A stretch of DNA of 64,000 nt. Source: Amycolatopsis dendrobii (GTDB lineage Bacteria; Actinomycetota; Actinomycetes; Mycobacteriales; Pseudonocardiaceae). Made by a program: the position numbers and the translations under genes. The stretch lies in contig NZ_JACGZW010000014.1 in assembly GCF_014145675.1 (NCBI RefSeq), positions 1-64,000 of the forward strand, read 5' to 3'. A model generated the notes under the pieces. It did not search any database, had not been told where the DNA came from, and saw only the letters and a list, made by a program, of their open reading frames with translations. Every line of letters starts with the position of its first letter. Within the stretch, counting starts at the first letter, position 1. Below, piece after piece: positions 17,011 through 24,784 of this stretch.

Positions 17011-18065
17011 TACGCCTCCGTTCCGAAGGGAAGGGTGAACCGGACGTCGCCTTCGACCATGTCGCGCATGTCCGGGATGCCGTTGCGGAACTGCAGGGTC
17101 CGCTCGATGCCCATGCCGAACGCGAAGCCGGAGTACACCTCGGGGTCGACGCCGCACGCGCGCAGGACGTTCGGGTTGACCATGCCGCAGCCGCCCCATT
17201 CGACCCAGCCGGGACCGCCCTTCTTCTCCTCGAACCAGACGTCGACCTCCGCCGACGGCTCAGTGAACGGGAAGAAGTGCGGGCGCAGCCGCGTGGTGGA
17301 GCTCTCGCCAAACATCGCGCGGGCGAACGCGTCGAGCGTGCCCTTGAGGTGCGCCATGGTGAGGCCCTTGTCGACGGCGAGGCCCTCGACCTGGGTGAAC
17401 ACCGGCGTGTGCGTGGAGTCGAGCTCGTCGGTGCGGTAGGTGCGGCCCGGGCACACGACGTACACCGGCAGGTCGCGGTGCAGCAGGCTGCGGGCCTGCA
17501 CCGGCGAGGTGTGCGTGCGCAGCACCAGGCCGGAGCCTTCCTCGCCGACGTAGAACGTGTCCTGCAGCTGGCGCGCCGGGTGGTCCTTGCCGAAGTTGAG
17601 CGCGTCGAAGTTGAACCACTCCGCCTCGAGCTCGGGGCCTTCGGCGACCTCGTAGCCCATGGCGACGAAGACGTCGGCGATGCGCTCGGACAGCGTGCTG
17701 ATCGGGTGCCGGGCGCCGCGCGGGACCTGGTCCCACGGCAGCGTGACGTCGACGGCCTCCTCGCGAAGCACGCGCTCGTCGCGCTCGGCCTGCAGCGCCG
17801 CACGCCGCGCGTCGAACGCGGACTGCACCGCCTGGCGGGCCTCGTTGACGCGCTTGCCCGCGTCGGCTTTCTCCTGCTTCGGCAGCGCGGCGATTTCCCG
17901 GCGCGCGAGCAGCACCGGCGACTGGTCCCCAAGGTGGGCCGGTTTGACGGCGGCGAGCGCGTCCAGGTCGGCCGCGCCGGCGAAGGCGTCCTCAGCCGCC
18001 TTGATCGCCGCGCGCAGGGTCTCCGGTGCGAGCACGTCGACCGGCTGTTCTGTGGCTCCGGACAT
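17010..18065 (-). CDS. pheS: phenylalanyl-tRNA synthetase alpha subunit
   Basis: Class II synthetase catalytic subunit, 351 residues. N-terminal coiled-coil/tRNA arm (about 1-95), motif 1 region (GARHPISTLSERIADVFVAMGYEVAEGPELE), motif 2 (GRTYRTDELDSTHTPVFTQVEGL) and motif 3 (GFAFGMGIERTLQFRNGIPDMRD) are intact. ATG at 18065 has GAGGAG just upstream. First gene of pheST. Confidence 0.97.
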   Translation of the reverse strand: MSGATEQPVDVLAPETLRAAIKAAEDAFAGAADLDALAAVKPAHLGDQSPVLLARREIAALPKQEKADAGKRVNEARQAVQSAFDARRAALQAERDERVLREEAVDVTLPWDQVPRGARHPISTLSERIADVFVAMGYEVAEGPELEAEWFNFDALNFGKDHPARQLQDTFYVGEEGSGLVLRTHTSPVQARSLLHRDLPVYVVCPGRTYRTDELDSTHTPVFTQVEGLAVDKGLTMAHLKGTLDAFARAMFGESSTTRLRPHFFPFTEPSAEVDVWFEEKKGGPGWVEWGGCGMVNPNVLRACGVDPEVYSGFAFGMGIERTLQFRNGIPDMRDMVEGDVRFTLPFGTEA

Positions 18066-18097
18066 GACTCCTCGGCGTCCGCTGGGACTGGTGTTGT

Positions 18098-18148
18098 CGG
18101 CGGCACGCGGGCATGCCGCCGCACGTGCACATCGGGCAGCTCAGTCTA
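18098..18148 (-). promoter_or_regulatory. pheST leader hairpin and possible -10
   Basis: Within about 80 bp upstream of pheS, CGGCGGCA (18098-18105) pairs with TGCCGCCG (18114-18121). A TAGACT box lies at 18148-18143 on the minus strand. This may be the transcript start plus a short structured leader. No Phe-rich leader peptide and no T-box motif were seen. Confidence 0.35.
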
Positions 18149-18466
18149 GGGGATCGGGCGCCGGGCCCGGCCGCTCACCCTCCGCTTCCGGAGCGGCCGC
18201 GCCGGATCCGCCCCGTGATCACGACGGACCGTCGCACGGGACCCGAACGGAGGTCAGCGAATCAGGTGAGACCCACCCCTCGACCGGCTTGCCCCGGCCG
18301 CCCTCCCGGGTGGCTGCGGAGCGGCTCGGTCGGGCGGGGTTCCGGGAGTGATCCGCGCCGCGAATAGGAAGAGCGAGGCTGCCGGTCCGGAAGCGCGGCG
18401 CGGCTTGCGTCCGATCGTCGAGGCGTAGCTGGCGATGCGGCTCGGTGCCGCGACCGAGCGCTCAGC
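18149..18466. other. gene-free stretch upstream of pheST
   Basis: No gene, RNA or site could be supported between the pheS leader and the first repeat block. Open frames translate to Arg/Ala/Pro-rich filler. Confidence 0.45.
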
Positions 18467-18540
18467 AGTTCCCGGCAGAAGGCGCTTGGCAGGTTTCGAC
18501 AGAAGACGCTTGTCTGGTTCCCGGCAGAAGACGCAGAGGG
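18467..18540. repeat. three short tandem units of about 25 bp
   Basis: Units starting near 18467, 18491 and 18517 share the core CAGAAGRCGCTTG with a preceding GTTCCCGG or GTTTCGA. They are imperfect copies in direct orientation. Confidence 0.6.
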
Positions 18541-18794
18541 CTGCAGCGATGGCGAGCACGGCCGCAACGCCCCGGGGAGCATCGGCAGCGACGCGGCAGC
18601 CTCGCGGAGAACAGGACGCGCCAGCCAGGCGGGAAGGCGCAGAGTCGTGGAGAGCAGACGGTGCACAGGTCCCGGAGACAGCACGGCAGCTGACGACGTG
18701 GCAGGTACCGGCAAGGCTCTCGCACGCGGAGCGTGCGGCGAGCGTTGGCGAGGCGTCAATGCATCGGAGCGCGACAGACTAAGAGATCGCGCAC

Positions 18795-18912
18795 CTGACA
18801 GCGAGACAGCCCCAGAAGCCGAGCGCCTGGCGACGAGACAGACAACGAGGCCAGGCGCCCGGCAGCGAGACAGACCCCGACGCCAGGCGCTTGGCAGCGA
18901 GACAGACCGCGG
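18795..18912. repeat. 32-bp tandem repeat array, about 3.7 units
   Basis: Exactly 32-bp-spaced units start at 18795, 18827, 18859 and 18891 (last one partial). Each has CTGGCAGCGAGACAGAC-like cores ending in a GCCAGGCGC-like boundary. There are no unique spacers, so it is not CRISPR. A more diverged unit may precede it at about 18763. The surrounding 18541-19095 holds no supported gene. Confidence 0.75.
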
Positions 18913-19095
18913 GACAGCGCGGGAGTCACTGGCATCGTGGCACCTCCCCGACGGGTTGCTCGCAGACCACCGGAGCTATCGAGTCCTGGCAGGAAAACTC
19001 AACCCGGCAGATCGTTCACAGCCAACGCGAGAATTACTGCCGGCGAGGCAAAGCAGCTCGCCCGCGAGCGCCGACAGCCAGCCAAGCCGTCCGGA

Positions 19096-19716
19096 TCAAA
19101 GACGGAAGAAGCTCGTCACCTGGCGGAGAAGATCCTCTTCCGTCGTCGGGAGGTCGACCTCGATCGCCCGCAGTCCGAGGCGCGCGGTGTCCGCCCGGAG
19201 GCGGTTCGTGAACATGCGGTCCCGTTCGGCCAGGTTCCGGGTCGCTCGTGCCGGATCGCTTGTGCGCCAGACGAAATTCTCCCCCGGTGCGCTCCGGCCT
19301 TCGATAGCCGCCTGGCGGAACTCGGGTGTCGGGAGCAGCCAGACGGCCTGTTCCGGGGCGTCCAGCAGGGGGCGCACGAGGTCGGGCAGCAGCCGGAAGC
19401 CGTCGACGACGCAGGGGGTCGGCGACAGGGCGAGGAGGTCTTCGACGATCAGCTCGAAAGCCTCGCCGCGGAACCAGTGGAAGGTCTCCAGCATGACGTC
19501 CGGGGAGCGGCGGACCCAGCGTTCGTCCATGTCCATGGCCAGGAAGGCGTGCAAGTACGGAGCTGTGGCGGGGGTCGTGCGGGCGGTGTGGGCACGCATG
19601 GCGTCATCGGTCGCGTAGTGGTGCCAGCCGTAGCGCGCGGCCAGGCGGCGGGCGATCGTTGATTTGCCTGCGCCGGGGGCGCCGCCGATCCAGTGGACGT
19701 GCCGGAGATCCGCCAC
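19096..19716 (-). CDS. P-loop nucleotide kinase-like protein
   Basis: 206 residues with Walker A GGAPGAGKS at about 11-19, followed by IARRLAARYGWHHYATDD. This resembles small-molecule kinases of the AAA_33/shikimate- or adenylate-kinase type. Later motifs include VVDGFRLLPDLV and RNLAERDRMFTNRL (possible LID arginines). Substrate unknown. GTG at 19716 starts 2 nt after the rRNA methyltransferase stop, so it is likely the last gene of the infC-rpmI-rplT-trmH transcript. Confidence 0.75.
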   Translation of the reverse strand: MADLRHVHWIGGAPGAGKSTIARRLAARYGWHHYATDDAMRAHTARTTPATAPYLHAFLAMDMDERWVRRSPDVMLETFHWFRGEAFELIVEDLLALSPTPCVVDGFRLLPDLVRPLLDAPEQAVWLLPTPEFRQAAIEGRSAPGENFVWRTSDPARATRNLAERDRMFTNRLRADTARLGLRAIEVDLPTTEEDLLRQVTSFFRL

Positions 19717-19718
19717 GG

Positions 19719-20519
19719 TCAGCGGTGTGCGGCCATCGCCGCGGTGTAGACGCAGACCGCGGCGGCGGTGGCCAGGTTGAGGCTTTCCGCCTTGCCGTAC
19801 AACGGGATTCGGACTGCTTCGTCGACCGACGAGAGGACGTCCCCGGGCAGGCCGTGCGCCTCGTTGCCGAAGATCCACGCCACGGGGTCTCCGAAGCGGA
19901 CGGTCTCGAGCGAGGTCGAGGCGTAACCGTGCGCGGCGAGTGTGCGGAGGCCGGCCGAGCGCAGGGCGGTCAGGACTGCCGGGATGTCGCGGGCGCGGGC
20001 CAGCGGGACGTGGAACGTCGAACCGGCTGCGGCGCGGACGCTTTTGCCGTTGTGCGGGTCGACGGTGTCGCCGGCCAGGACTACCGCGTCGGCGCCGGCG
20101 GCGTCGGCCACGCGGATCACGGTGCCTGCGTTGCCGGGTTCGGCGACGTCGACCAGGACCACTACCAGCCGGGCCGAGGCGAGGACTGTCTCCAGTGGAC
20201 GGTCGACCAGCGAGCAGACCGCGATGATTCCTTGCGGCGTCACGGTTTCCGAGAGGCCCGCTGCGGCGCGGTCGGTGATCGGCGACACGCGGGGGGCCGC
20301 GGCGACCAGGTCAGGGTGTGCGGCGGCGGCGCGTTCGGTCACGAAGAGTTCGTGGACCGTCCCGCAGGACAGGGCCGAGGTGACCGCGTTGACCCCTTCG
20401 GCCAGGAAGCGGCCGGTTTTCTCCCGTTCCGCGCGCCGGGTCAGTTTGCGTGCGGCAACGACCCGGGGGGTCCGTTCGGTGAACGGATCCGCCCCGGGCC
20501 GGAAAATGCTGCCGGTCAG
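19719..20519 (-). CDS. TrmH/SpoU-family RNA 2'-O-methyltransferase (TsnR-like)
   Basis: 266 residues with an N-terminal L7Ae-like substrate domain (RKLTRRAEREKTGRFLAEGVNAV) and a C-terminal SPOUT knot. The knot motifs are AEPGNAGTVIRVADAAGADAVVL, IFGNEAHGLPGDVL and VRIPLYGKAESLNLATAAAV. The same gene follows rplT in mycobacteria. Start is odd: no ATG/GTG/TTG lies before the conserved region, while CTG at 20519 overlaps the rplT stop (CTGA). A CTG start by translational coupling is my best reading. Confidence 0.88.
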   Translation of the reverse strand: MTGSIFRPGADPFTERTPRVVAARKLTRRAEREKTGRFLAEGVNAVTSALSCGTVHELFVTERAAAAHPDLVAAAPRVSPITDRAAAGLSETVTPQGIIAVCSLVDRPLETVLASARLVVVLVDVAEPGNAGTVIRVADAAGADAVVLAGDTVDPHNGKSVRAAAGSTFHVPLARARDIPAVLTALRSAGLRTLAAHGYASTSLETVRFGDPVAWIFGNEAHGLPGDVLSSVDEAVRIPLYGKAESLNLATAAAVCVYTAAMAAHR

Positions 20520-20893
20520 GCCGACTTCGCTTCGCCGGTCGTGACGTTCGCCTTGGCGAGCTCGGCGAGCGCGGTGAAGGCGGCGGCGTCGTTGACCGCG
20601 AGGTCCGCGAGGATCTTGCGGTCCACCTCGACGCCGGCGGCCTTCAGGCCCTGGATGAACCGGTTGTAGGTGACGCCGTTGGCGCGAGCGGCCGCGTTGA
20701 TGCGGGTGATCCACAGCTGGCGGAAGTCACCCTTGCGCGCGCGGCGGTCGCGGTAGGCGTAGTTGAGCGAGTGGAGCGTCTGCTCCTTGGCCTTGCGGTA
20801 CAGCCGCGAACGCTGGCCGCGGTAACCGCTGGCCAGTTCGAGAGTCGCGCGACGCTTCTTCTGGGCGTTGACCGCCCGCTTGACGCGTGCCAC
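20516..20893 (-). CDS. rplT: 50S ribosomal protein L20
   Basis: 125 residues, MARVKRAVNAQKKRRATLELASGYRGQRSRLYRKAKEQ and the conserved IQGLKAAGVEVDRKILADLA. Binds 23S rRNA domain I early in 50S assembly. Follows rpmI by 64 bp in the usual infC-rpmI-rplT order. Confidence 0.98.
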   Translation of the reverse strand: MARVKRAVNAQKKRRATLELASGYRGQRSRLYRKAKEQTLHSLNYAYRDRRARKGDFRQLWITRINAAARANGVTYNRFIQGLKAAGVEVDRKILADLAVNDAAAFTALAELAKANVTTGEAKSA

Positions 20894-20957
20894 TGGTCCA
20901 TCCTGTCGAATTCGGGGGGTGCGAGGACCCCGGGGTGGTCGGGAAAGGGTGCGGGCC

Positions 20958-21152
20958 TCAGCGGCCGAGCAGGCGCTTCACTCGGCTGACGTCGTTCTGG
21001 GCGACCTCGGTGGTGCCCTCGAGACGACGGGTGAGGCGGTTGGACTTCTTCTCCATCAGGTGGCGGCGGCCGGCCTTCTGGCGACGCAGCTTGCCCGAAC
21101 CGGTGATGCGGACCCGCTTCGACGTGCCCTTGTGCGTCTTCATCTTCGGCAT
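20958..21152 (-). CDS. rpmI: 50S ribosomal protein L35
   Basis: 64 residues, MPKMKTHKGTSKRVRITGSGKLRRQ, basic throughout, of normal length. ATG at 21152. Lies between infC and rplT. Confidence 0.98.
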   Translation of the reverse strand: MPKMKTHKGTSKRVRITGSGKLRRQKAGRRHLMEKKSNRLTRRLEGTTEVAQNDVSRVKRLLGR

Positions 21153-21232
21153 GGTTGTTCGTCCTCTTCCGTGCGGCGGCACACCGGAAAACCCGGTGTG
21201 CCGCTGACTGTGCTGGTCGGCGCCGGGGCGCG

Positions 21233-21787
21233 CTACGCCTCGGGAGCCGGTTCGGCCTTGACGGCCTTCGGCTTCACGTTCTTGTGCGGGGCCAGCACCA
21301 TGATCATGTTGCGTCCGTCCTGCTTCGGCGACGATTCCACGAAGCCGAGCTCGGTGACGTCGTCGGCGAGCTTCTGCAGGAGCCGGAAACCGAGCTCCGG
21401 CCGGGACTGCTCGCGACCGCGGAACATGATCGTGACCTTGACCTTGTTGCCCGCCGCCAGGAACCGCGACACGTGACCCTTCTTGGTCTCGTAGTCGTGC
21501 TGGTCGATCTTCGGCCGCAGCTTCTGTTCCTTGATGACGGTGAGCTGCTGGTTGCGGCGGGACTCGCGGGCCTTCTGGGCGCTCTCGTACTTGAACTTGC
21601 CGAAGTCCATGAGCTTGGCCACGGGCGGGCGGGCCTGCGGGGCCACCTCGACGAGGTCGAGGTCCGCCTCCTGCGCAAGCCGCAGCGCATCCTCGATCCG
21701 GACGATGCCGACCTGCTCGCCGTTGGGGCCGACGAGCCGGACTTCCGGCACCCGGATGCGTTCGTTGATGCGTGTCTCGGAGCTGAT
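21233..21787 (-). CDS. infC: translation initiation factor IF-3 with ATC start
   Basis: 184 residues. N-terminal domain ISSETRINERIRVPEVRLVGPNGEQ, linker, and C-terminal domain KLRPKIDQHDYETKKGHVSRFLAAGNKVKVTIMFRGRE are complete. No ATG/GTG/TTG precedes the conserved start. A strong AAGGAGG at 21798-21792 points to the ATC codon at 21787. Rare AUU/AUC initiation is a known feature of infC and lets IF-3 reduce its own synthesis by rejecting the non-canonical start. First gene of the ribosomal-protein transcript. Confidence 0.95.
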   Translation of the reverse strand: MSSETRINERIRVPEVRLVGPNGEQVGIVRIEDALRLAQEADLDLVEVAPQARPPVAKLMDFGKFKYESAQKARESRRNQQLTVIKEQKLRPKIDQHDYETKKGHVSRFLAAGNKVKVTIMFRGREQSRPELGFRLLQKLADDVTELGFVESSPKQDGRNMIMVLAPHKNVKPKAVKAEPAPEA

Positions 21788-21845
21788 GGGGCCTCCTTGG
21801 TCCGAGTGATGTTTTCTCGCTTCGACCTGGTGCCCACACGATTCA

Positions 21846-21880
21846 GGCCCCGTCGCCGGCTGCTGCCGGTGCACGGGGCC
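21846..21880 (-). promoter_or_regulatory. hairpin in the infC leader
   Basis: GGCCCCGT (21846-21853) pairs perfectly with ACGGGGCC (21873-21880), with a nested GCCGGC/GCCGGT stem. It sits about 60-95 nt upstream of the infC start with no T-run behind it. It may be a structured leader or attenuator element of the infC-rpmI-rplT mRNA. Confidence 0.45.
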
Positions 21881-22069
21881 CGCTCTGTCTCCGATCGCGC
21901 CCGGCCGGACGGCCGAACGCTTCGCCTCCGCGGTACGCTGCCCGGACGGCAGCCACTGCTTCGGCGAGACCGGACCCGGACACCTGAGGCGGTGACGCGG
22001 GTGGGAGCGGGGCTCCACTTGCCGCCCCCGATCGCTCGGGAGCTGGTCGCACGTGGAAGGGTACCAGAC

Positions 22070-22429
22070 GTGTCTGAACAACCTTCGCCACCGCCCCCGT
22101 ATTCCCCCGACGACCGCGGGCTCGAGGAGATCCCGAGCGTCGAGGTGATCAGCCGCGCCGCGGTGATGCTTCTGTCCGCGGGGGCCGAACGCCTCGGCCT
22201 CGCCGACGCCGACCCGGAGAACTCGCCGCACCGCGACCTCGACGAGGCGCGCCGCCTCATCACCGCGCTCGCCGGGCTCGTGACCGCCTCCGCGGAGTAC
22301 CTCGGCCTGCACGCCGGACCCCTTCGCGACGGGCTGCAGTCGCTGCAGAAGGCGTTCCGCGAGGCGTCGGTCGTGCCGGACCCGCCGGGCCAGGGGCCGG
22401 GCGAGAAGTACACCGGGCCGGTGTACTGA
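22070..22429 (+). CDS. DUF1844 family protein
   Basis: 119 residues: a Pro-rich, low-complexity N-terminus (SEQPSPPPPYSPDDR) then a helical domain (VEVISRAAVMLLSAGAERLGL...DEARRLITALAGLV...LRDGLQSLQKAFREAS). This family sits next to infC in many actinobacteria; its function is unknown. GTG start at 22070. Divergent from infC. Confidence 0.88.
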   Translation: MSEQPSPPPPYSPDDRGLEEIPSVEVISRAAVMLLSAGAERLGLADADPENSPHRDLDEARRLITALAGLVTASAEYLGLHAGPLRDGLQSLQKAFREASVVPDPPGQGPGEKYTGPVY

Positions 22430-22454
22430 GCCGGAAGCCTTCCCCAGAGACATC

Positions 22455-22492
22455 CGAAGACCCGCCTCGCGGCATCGCCGGGCGGGTCTTCG
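22455..22492 (+). terminator. terminator of the DUF1844 gene
   Basis: Perfect 12-bp arms CGAAGACCCGCC (22455-22466) and GGCGGGTCTTCG (22481-22492), 25 bp past the stop codon. Followed only by a weak T stretch. Confidence 0.75.
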
Positions 22493-22602
22493 CCGTTTCG
22501 GAGGCCGACAAGACGGGATCGGCAAAGCTCGGCCTGCGTTCGCCGAGGCGATGCACTTCAGCCGCGCGGCACCGCCCCCGCTGTCTCGCTCCCGGGAAAG
22601 TC

Positions 22603-22633
22603 CGTGAGGGGAATCCGCGAGTATCCCCTCACG
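22603..22633. repeat. isolated hairpin with 10-bp arms
   Basis: CGTGAGGGGA (22603-22612) and TCCCCTCACG (22624-22633) with an 11-nt loop. It lies between the DUF1844 terminator and the GntR operator, so it is not needed as a terminator for either. Confidence 0.5.
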
Positions 22634-22700
22634 AACCTCTCCCCGCGCACGACCGGACGGCGGATCACGTTGTTCCGGGCCGTTGCCCCCGCGACAACCG

Positions 22701-22720
22701 ACATCTAACATGTTAGATGT
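22701..22720. promoter_or_regulatory. perfect 20-bp palindrome, probable GntR operator
   Basis: ACATCTAACATGTTAGATGT is fully self-complementary and overlaps the start of the GntR gene. FadR-type GntR dimers bind such short palindromes, so autoregulation of the gntR-acdS unit is likely. Confidence 0.75.
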
Positions 22721-23366
22721 GAGCGCACTCCCCAAGGTCTCCCGGTCGCTGCTGCGCGACGAGGCGTACGAGCGCATCCGGCACGCCATCATCGACGGCA
22801 GCCTCCCGCCGGGGACTCCCCTGCGCGACGCCGACCTCGCCGAGCAGCTCGGGCTTTCCCGCGCTCCAGTCCGGCAGGCGCTGCTGCGGCTGGCCGAGGA
22901 CCGGCTGGTCGTGTCGAAGCCGCAGAGTTACACGAGGGTCGCCGAGTTCGACGCGGGCGACGTGCGCGACGCGGTCCGGCTCGTGCGGGCGTTGCACGAG
23001 CTTGCCGTGCGCGAAGCGCTCCCCCGGCTCGGGAAAGCGCAGATCGCGGAAATGCGCGAAGCCAACGAACGGTTCCGCGCGGCCGTCGCCGAGGGGGACG
23101 TCGGGAAGGCGATCGAAGCGGACGACGAATTGCACGAGATTCCGGTGCGCGCGTACGGGAACCGGGCGGTCGCGGCGACGCTCGACCGGTACACGCCGTT
23201 GCTGCGCCGTCTCGAATACGCGCGGTTCAGTTCGCTGCCCGCGCACCGCTCGGTCGCCCGGCACGAAGAGCTCATCGCCGCGTTCGAAGCCCGCGACGAA
23301 GCCGTCGCCGCGCAGCTCACCGCAACGATTTGGACCGATCTCGAAGCCCTCCTGGAGGAAGCGTGA
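22710..23366 (+). CDS. GntR-family (FadR/FCD) transcriptional regulator
   Basis: About 218 residues. Winged helix at about 15-75 (LLRDEAYERIRHAIIDGSLPPGTPLRDADLAEQLGLSRAPVRQALLRL) and a C-terminal FCD effector domain with helices carrying likely metal-binding His/Asp (LHELAVREAL, DDELHEIPVRAYGN, AHRSVARHEELIAAF). Starts are ATG 22710 inside the palindrome or GTG 22719 at its end. No ribosome site is visible, so leaderless translation is likely. Its stop overlaps the acdS start (GTGA), so acdS is the obvious target. Confidence 0.92.
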   Translation: MLDVSALPKVSRSLLRDEAYERIRHAIIDGSLPPGTPLRDADLAEQLGLSRAPVRQALLRLAEDRLVVSKPQSYTRVAEFDAGDVRDAVRLVRALHELAVREALPRLGKAQIAEMREANERFRAAVAEGDVGKAIEADDELHEIPVRAYGNRAVAATLDRYTPLLRRLEYARFSSLPAHRSVARHEELIAAFEARDEAVAAQLTATIWTDLEALLEEA

Positions 23367-24361
23367 GCCTGGCCGATTTTCCCCGTTTCCCGTTGCTGAT
23401 CGGGCCTTCGCCGGTGCACCGGCTGGAGCGGCTCACCGAGCACCTCGGCGGCGCGGCCGTCTGGGCCAAGCGCGAGGACCTCAACTCCGGTCTCGCCTAC
23501 GGCGGCAACAAGACGCGCAAGCTCGAGTACCTCGTCGCCGACGCGCTCGCCAAGGGCGCGGACACCCTCGTCTCGATCGGCGGCGTGCAGTCGAACCACA
23601 CGCGCCAGGTCGCGGCCGCGGCGGCGCGGGCCGGGATGAAAGCCGTGCTGGTGCAGGAAAGCTGGGTCGACTGGGCCGATCCGCTGCACGACAAGGTCGG
23701 CAACATCCAGCTGTCGCGGATCCTCGGCGCGGACGTCCGGCTCGTCGACGCCGGGTTCGGCATCGGGTTCAAGGAGAGCTGGGAGCAGGCGCTGGCGGAG
23801 GTCGAGGCGAACGGCGGCACGCCGTACGCGATCCCGGCCGGGGCGTCGGACCACCGGCTCGGCGGGCTCGGGTTCGCGAACTGGGTGCTGGAACTGGAAG
23901 AACAGGAACGCGAACTCGGCGTTTTCTTCGACACCGTCGTGGTTTGCTCGGTCACCGGCAGCACGCAGGCGGGGATGCTGGCCGGAGCGGCGGCCAGCGG
24001 GCAGCCGCGGCGGATCCTGGGGATCGACGCGTCGGCGAAGCCCGAGGAGACGCGCGAGCAGATCGGCCGGATCGCGAAGAGCACGGCGGCGCTGATCGGA
24101 ACCGGGCCGGTTGCAGAAACCGAACTCGACGAGCGGTATCACGCCGGGGTGTACGGGATTCCGGATGAGCGGACGCTGGAGGCGATCCGGACCGCGGCGC
24201 GGTTCGAGGGGATGATCACCGACCCGGTGTACGAGGGGAAATCGATGGCCGGGCTGATCGATCTCGTGCGCACCGGCGAAATCGCGAAGGATTCGAACGT
24301 GCTGTACGCGCACCTCGGCGGGCAGCCCGCGATCAACGCGTACACGAGCGTGCTCGGCTGA
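23363..24361 (+). CDS. acdS: 1-aminocyclopropane-1-carboxylate deaminase
   Basis: PLP enzyme converting ACC to 2-oxobutyrate plus ammonia. 332 residues. PLP lysine in GGNKTRKLEYL (Lys50). The residues that separate true ACC deaminases from D-cysteine desulfhydrases are kept: Tyr290-Glu291 in DPVYEGKS and Leu318 in AHLGGQP, equivalent to Tyr294, Glu295 and Leu322 of the Pseudomonas enzyme. The serine in SNHTRQ is also present. GTG start overlaps the regulator's stop. In soil actinobacteria this usually reflects life with plants. Confidence 0.93.
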   Translation: MSLADFPRFPLLIGPSPVHRLERLTEHLGGAAVWAKREDLNSGLAYGGNKTRKLEYLVADALAKGADTLVSIGGVQSNHTRQVAAAAARAGMKAVLVQESWVDWADPLHDKVGNIQLSRILGADVRLVDAGFGIGFKESWEQALAEVEANGGTPYAIPAGASDHRLGGLGFANWVLELEEQERELGVFFDTVVVCSVTGSTQAGMLAGAAASGQPRRILGIDASAKPEETREQIGRIAKSTAALIGTGPVAETELDERYHAGVYGIPDERTLEAIRTAARFEGMITDPVYEGKSMAGLIDLVRTGEIAKDSNVLYAHLGGQPAINAYTSVLG

Positions 24362-24363
24362 AC

Positions 24364-24391
24364 CGGGTGCCCGGCCGCGGCCGGGCACCCG
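24364..24391. terminator. bidirectional terminator between acdS and ridA
   Basis: Perfect 13-bp arms CGGGTGCCCGGCC (24364-24376) and GGCCGGGCACCCG (24379-24391) with a 2-nt loop. It fills the whole gap between two convergent stop codons. Confidence 0.85.
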
Positions 24392-24397
24392 TGCGGC

Positions 24398-24784
24398 TCA
24401 GTCCAGCACGGCGAGCACGTCGATCTCGACCAGGAGCCCGGCGGGCAGCCCGACGTACACCGTGGTGCGGGCCGCGTGCGGGGCTTCGCCGATCAGTTCG
24501 TTGTAGACCTCGTTGAACGCGGCGAAGTGGCTGGTGTCGGTGAGGTACACGCGCACCATCACCGCGTCCGCGAAGCTCGAGCCCGCTTCTTCGAGCAGCG
24601 CGGTCAGGTTCTTGAACACCTGCCGGGTCTGGCTCACGACGTCGTCGCCGACGATCTCGTTCGTGGCCGGGTCGAACGCGACCGCGCCGGCGACCTGGAG
24701 GATGTTCCCCTTGCGGACGGCCTGCGAGAAGTTCGCCGGCGGCTTCGGCGCGTTCTCGCTGGTGATCGCCGTCTTGCCCATCAT
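24398..24784 (-). CDS. RidA family enamine/imine deaminase
   Basis: 128 residues of the YjgF/YER057c/UK114 fold. Motifs LQVAGAVAFDPATNEIVG, TRQVFKNLTALLEEAGSSF, VRVYLTD and ARTTVYVGLPAGLLVEIDVLAV are present, including the catalytic arginine. RidA proteins hydrolyse reactive enamines released by PLP dehydratases, which fits the PLP deaminase across the divergent promoter. ATG at 24784 overlaps the IclR stop (ATGA). Last gene of the leftward kinase-IclR-RidA unit. Confidence 0.92.
   Translation of the reverse strand: MMGKTAITSENAPKPPANFSQAVRKGNILQVAGAVAFDPATNEIVGDDVVSQTRQVFKNLTALLEEAGSSFADAVMVRVYLTDTSHFAAFNEVYNELIGEAPHAARTTVYVGLPAGLLVEIDVLAVLD

Noticed and set aside
14407..17439. Very long rightward open frame (about 1010 codons) opposite pheT/pheS
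   Set aside because: It mirrors two clear essential genes, has Arg/Val/His-rich family-less translation, and results from third-position GC on the coding strand.
18795..18912. CRISPR-like array
   Set aside because: The 32-bp units follow one another directly without unique spacers, and no cas genes are present.
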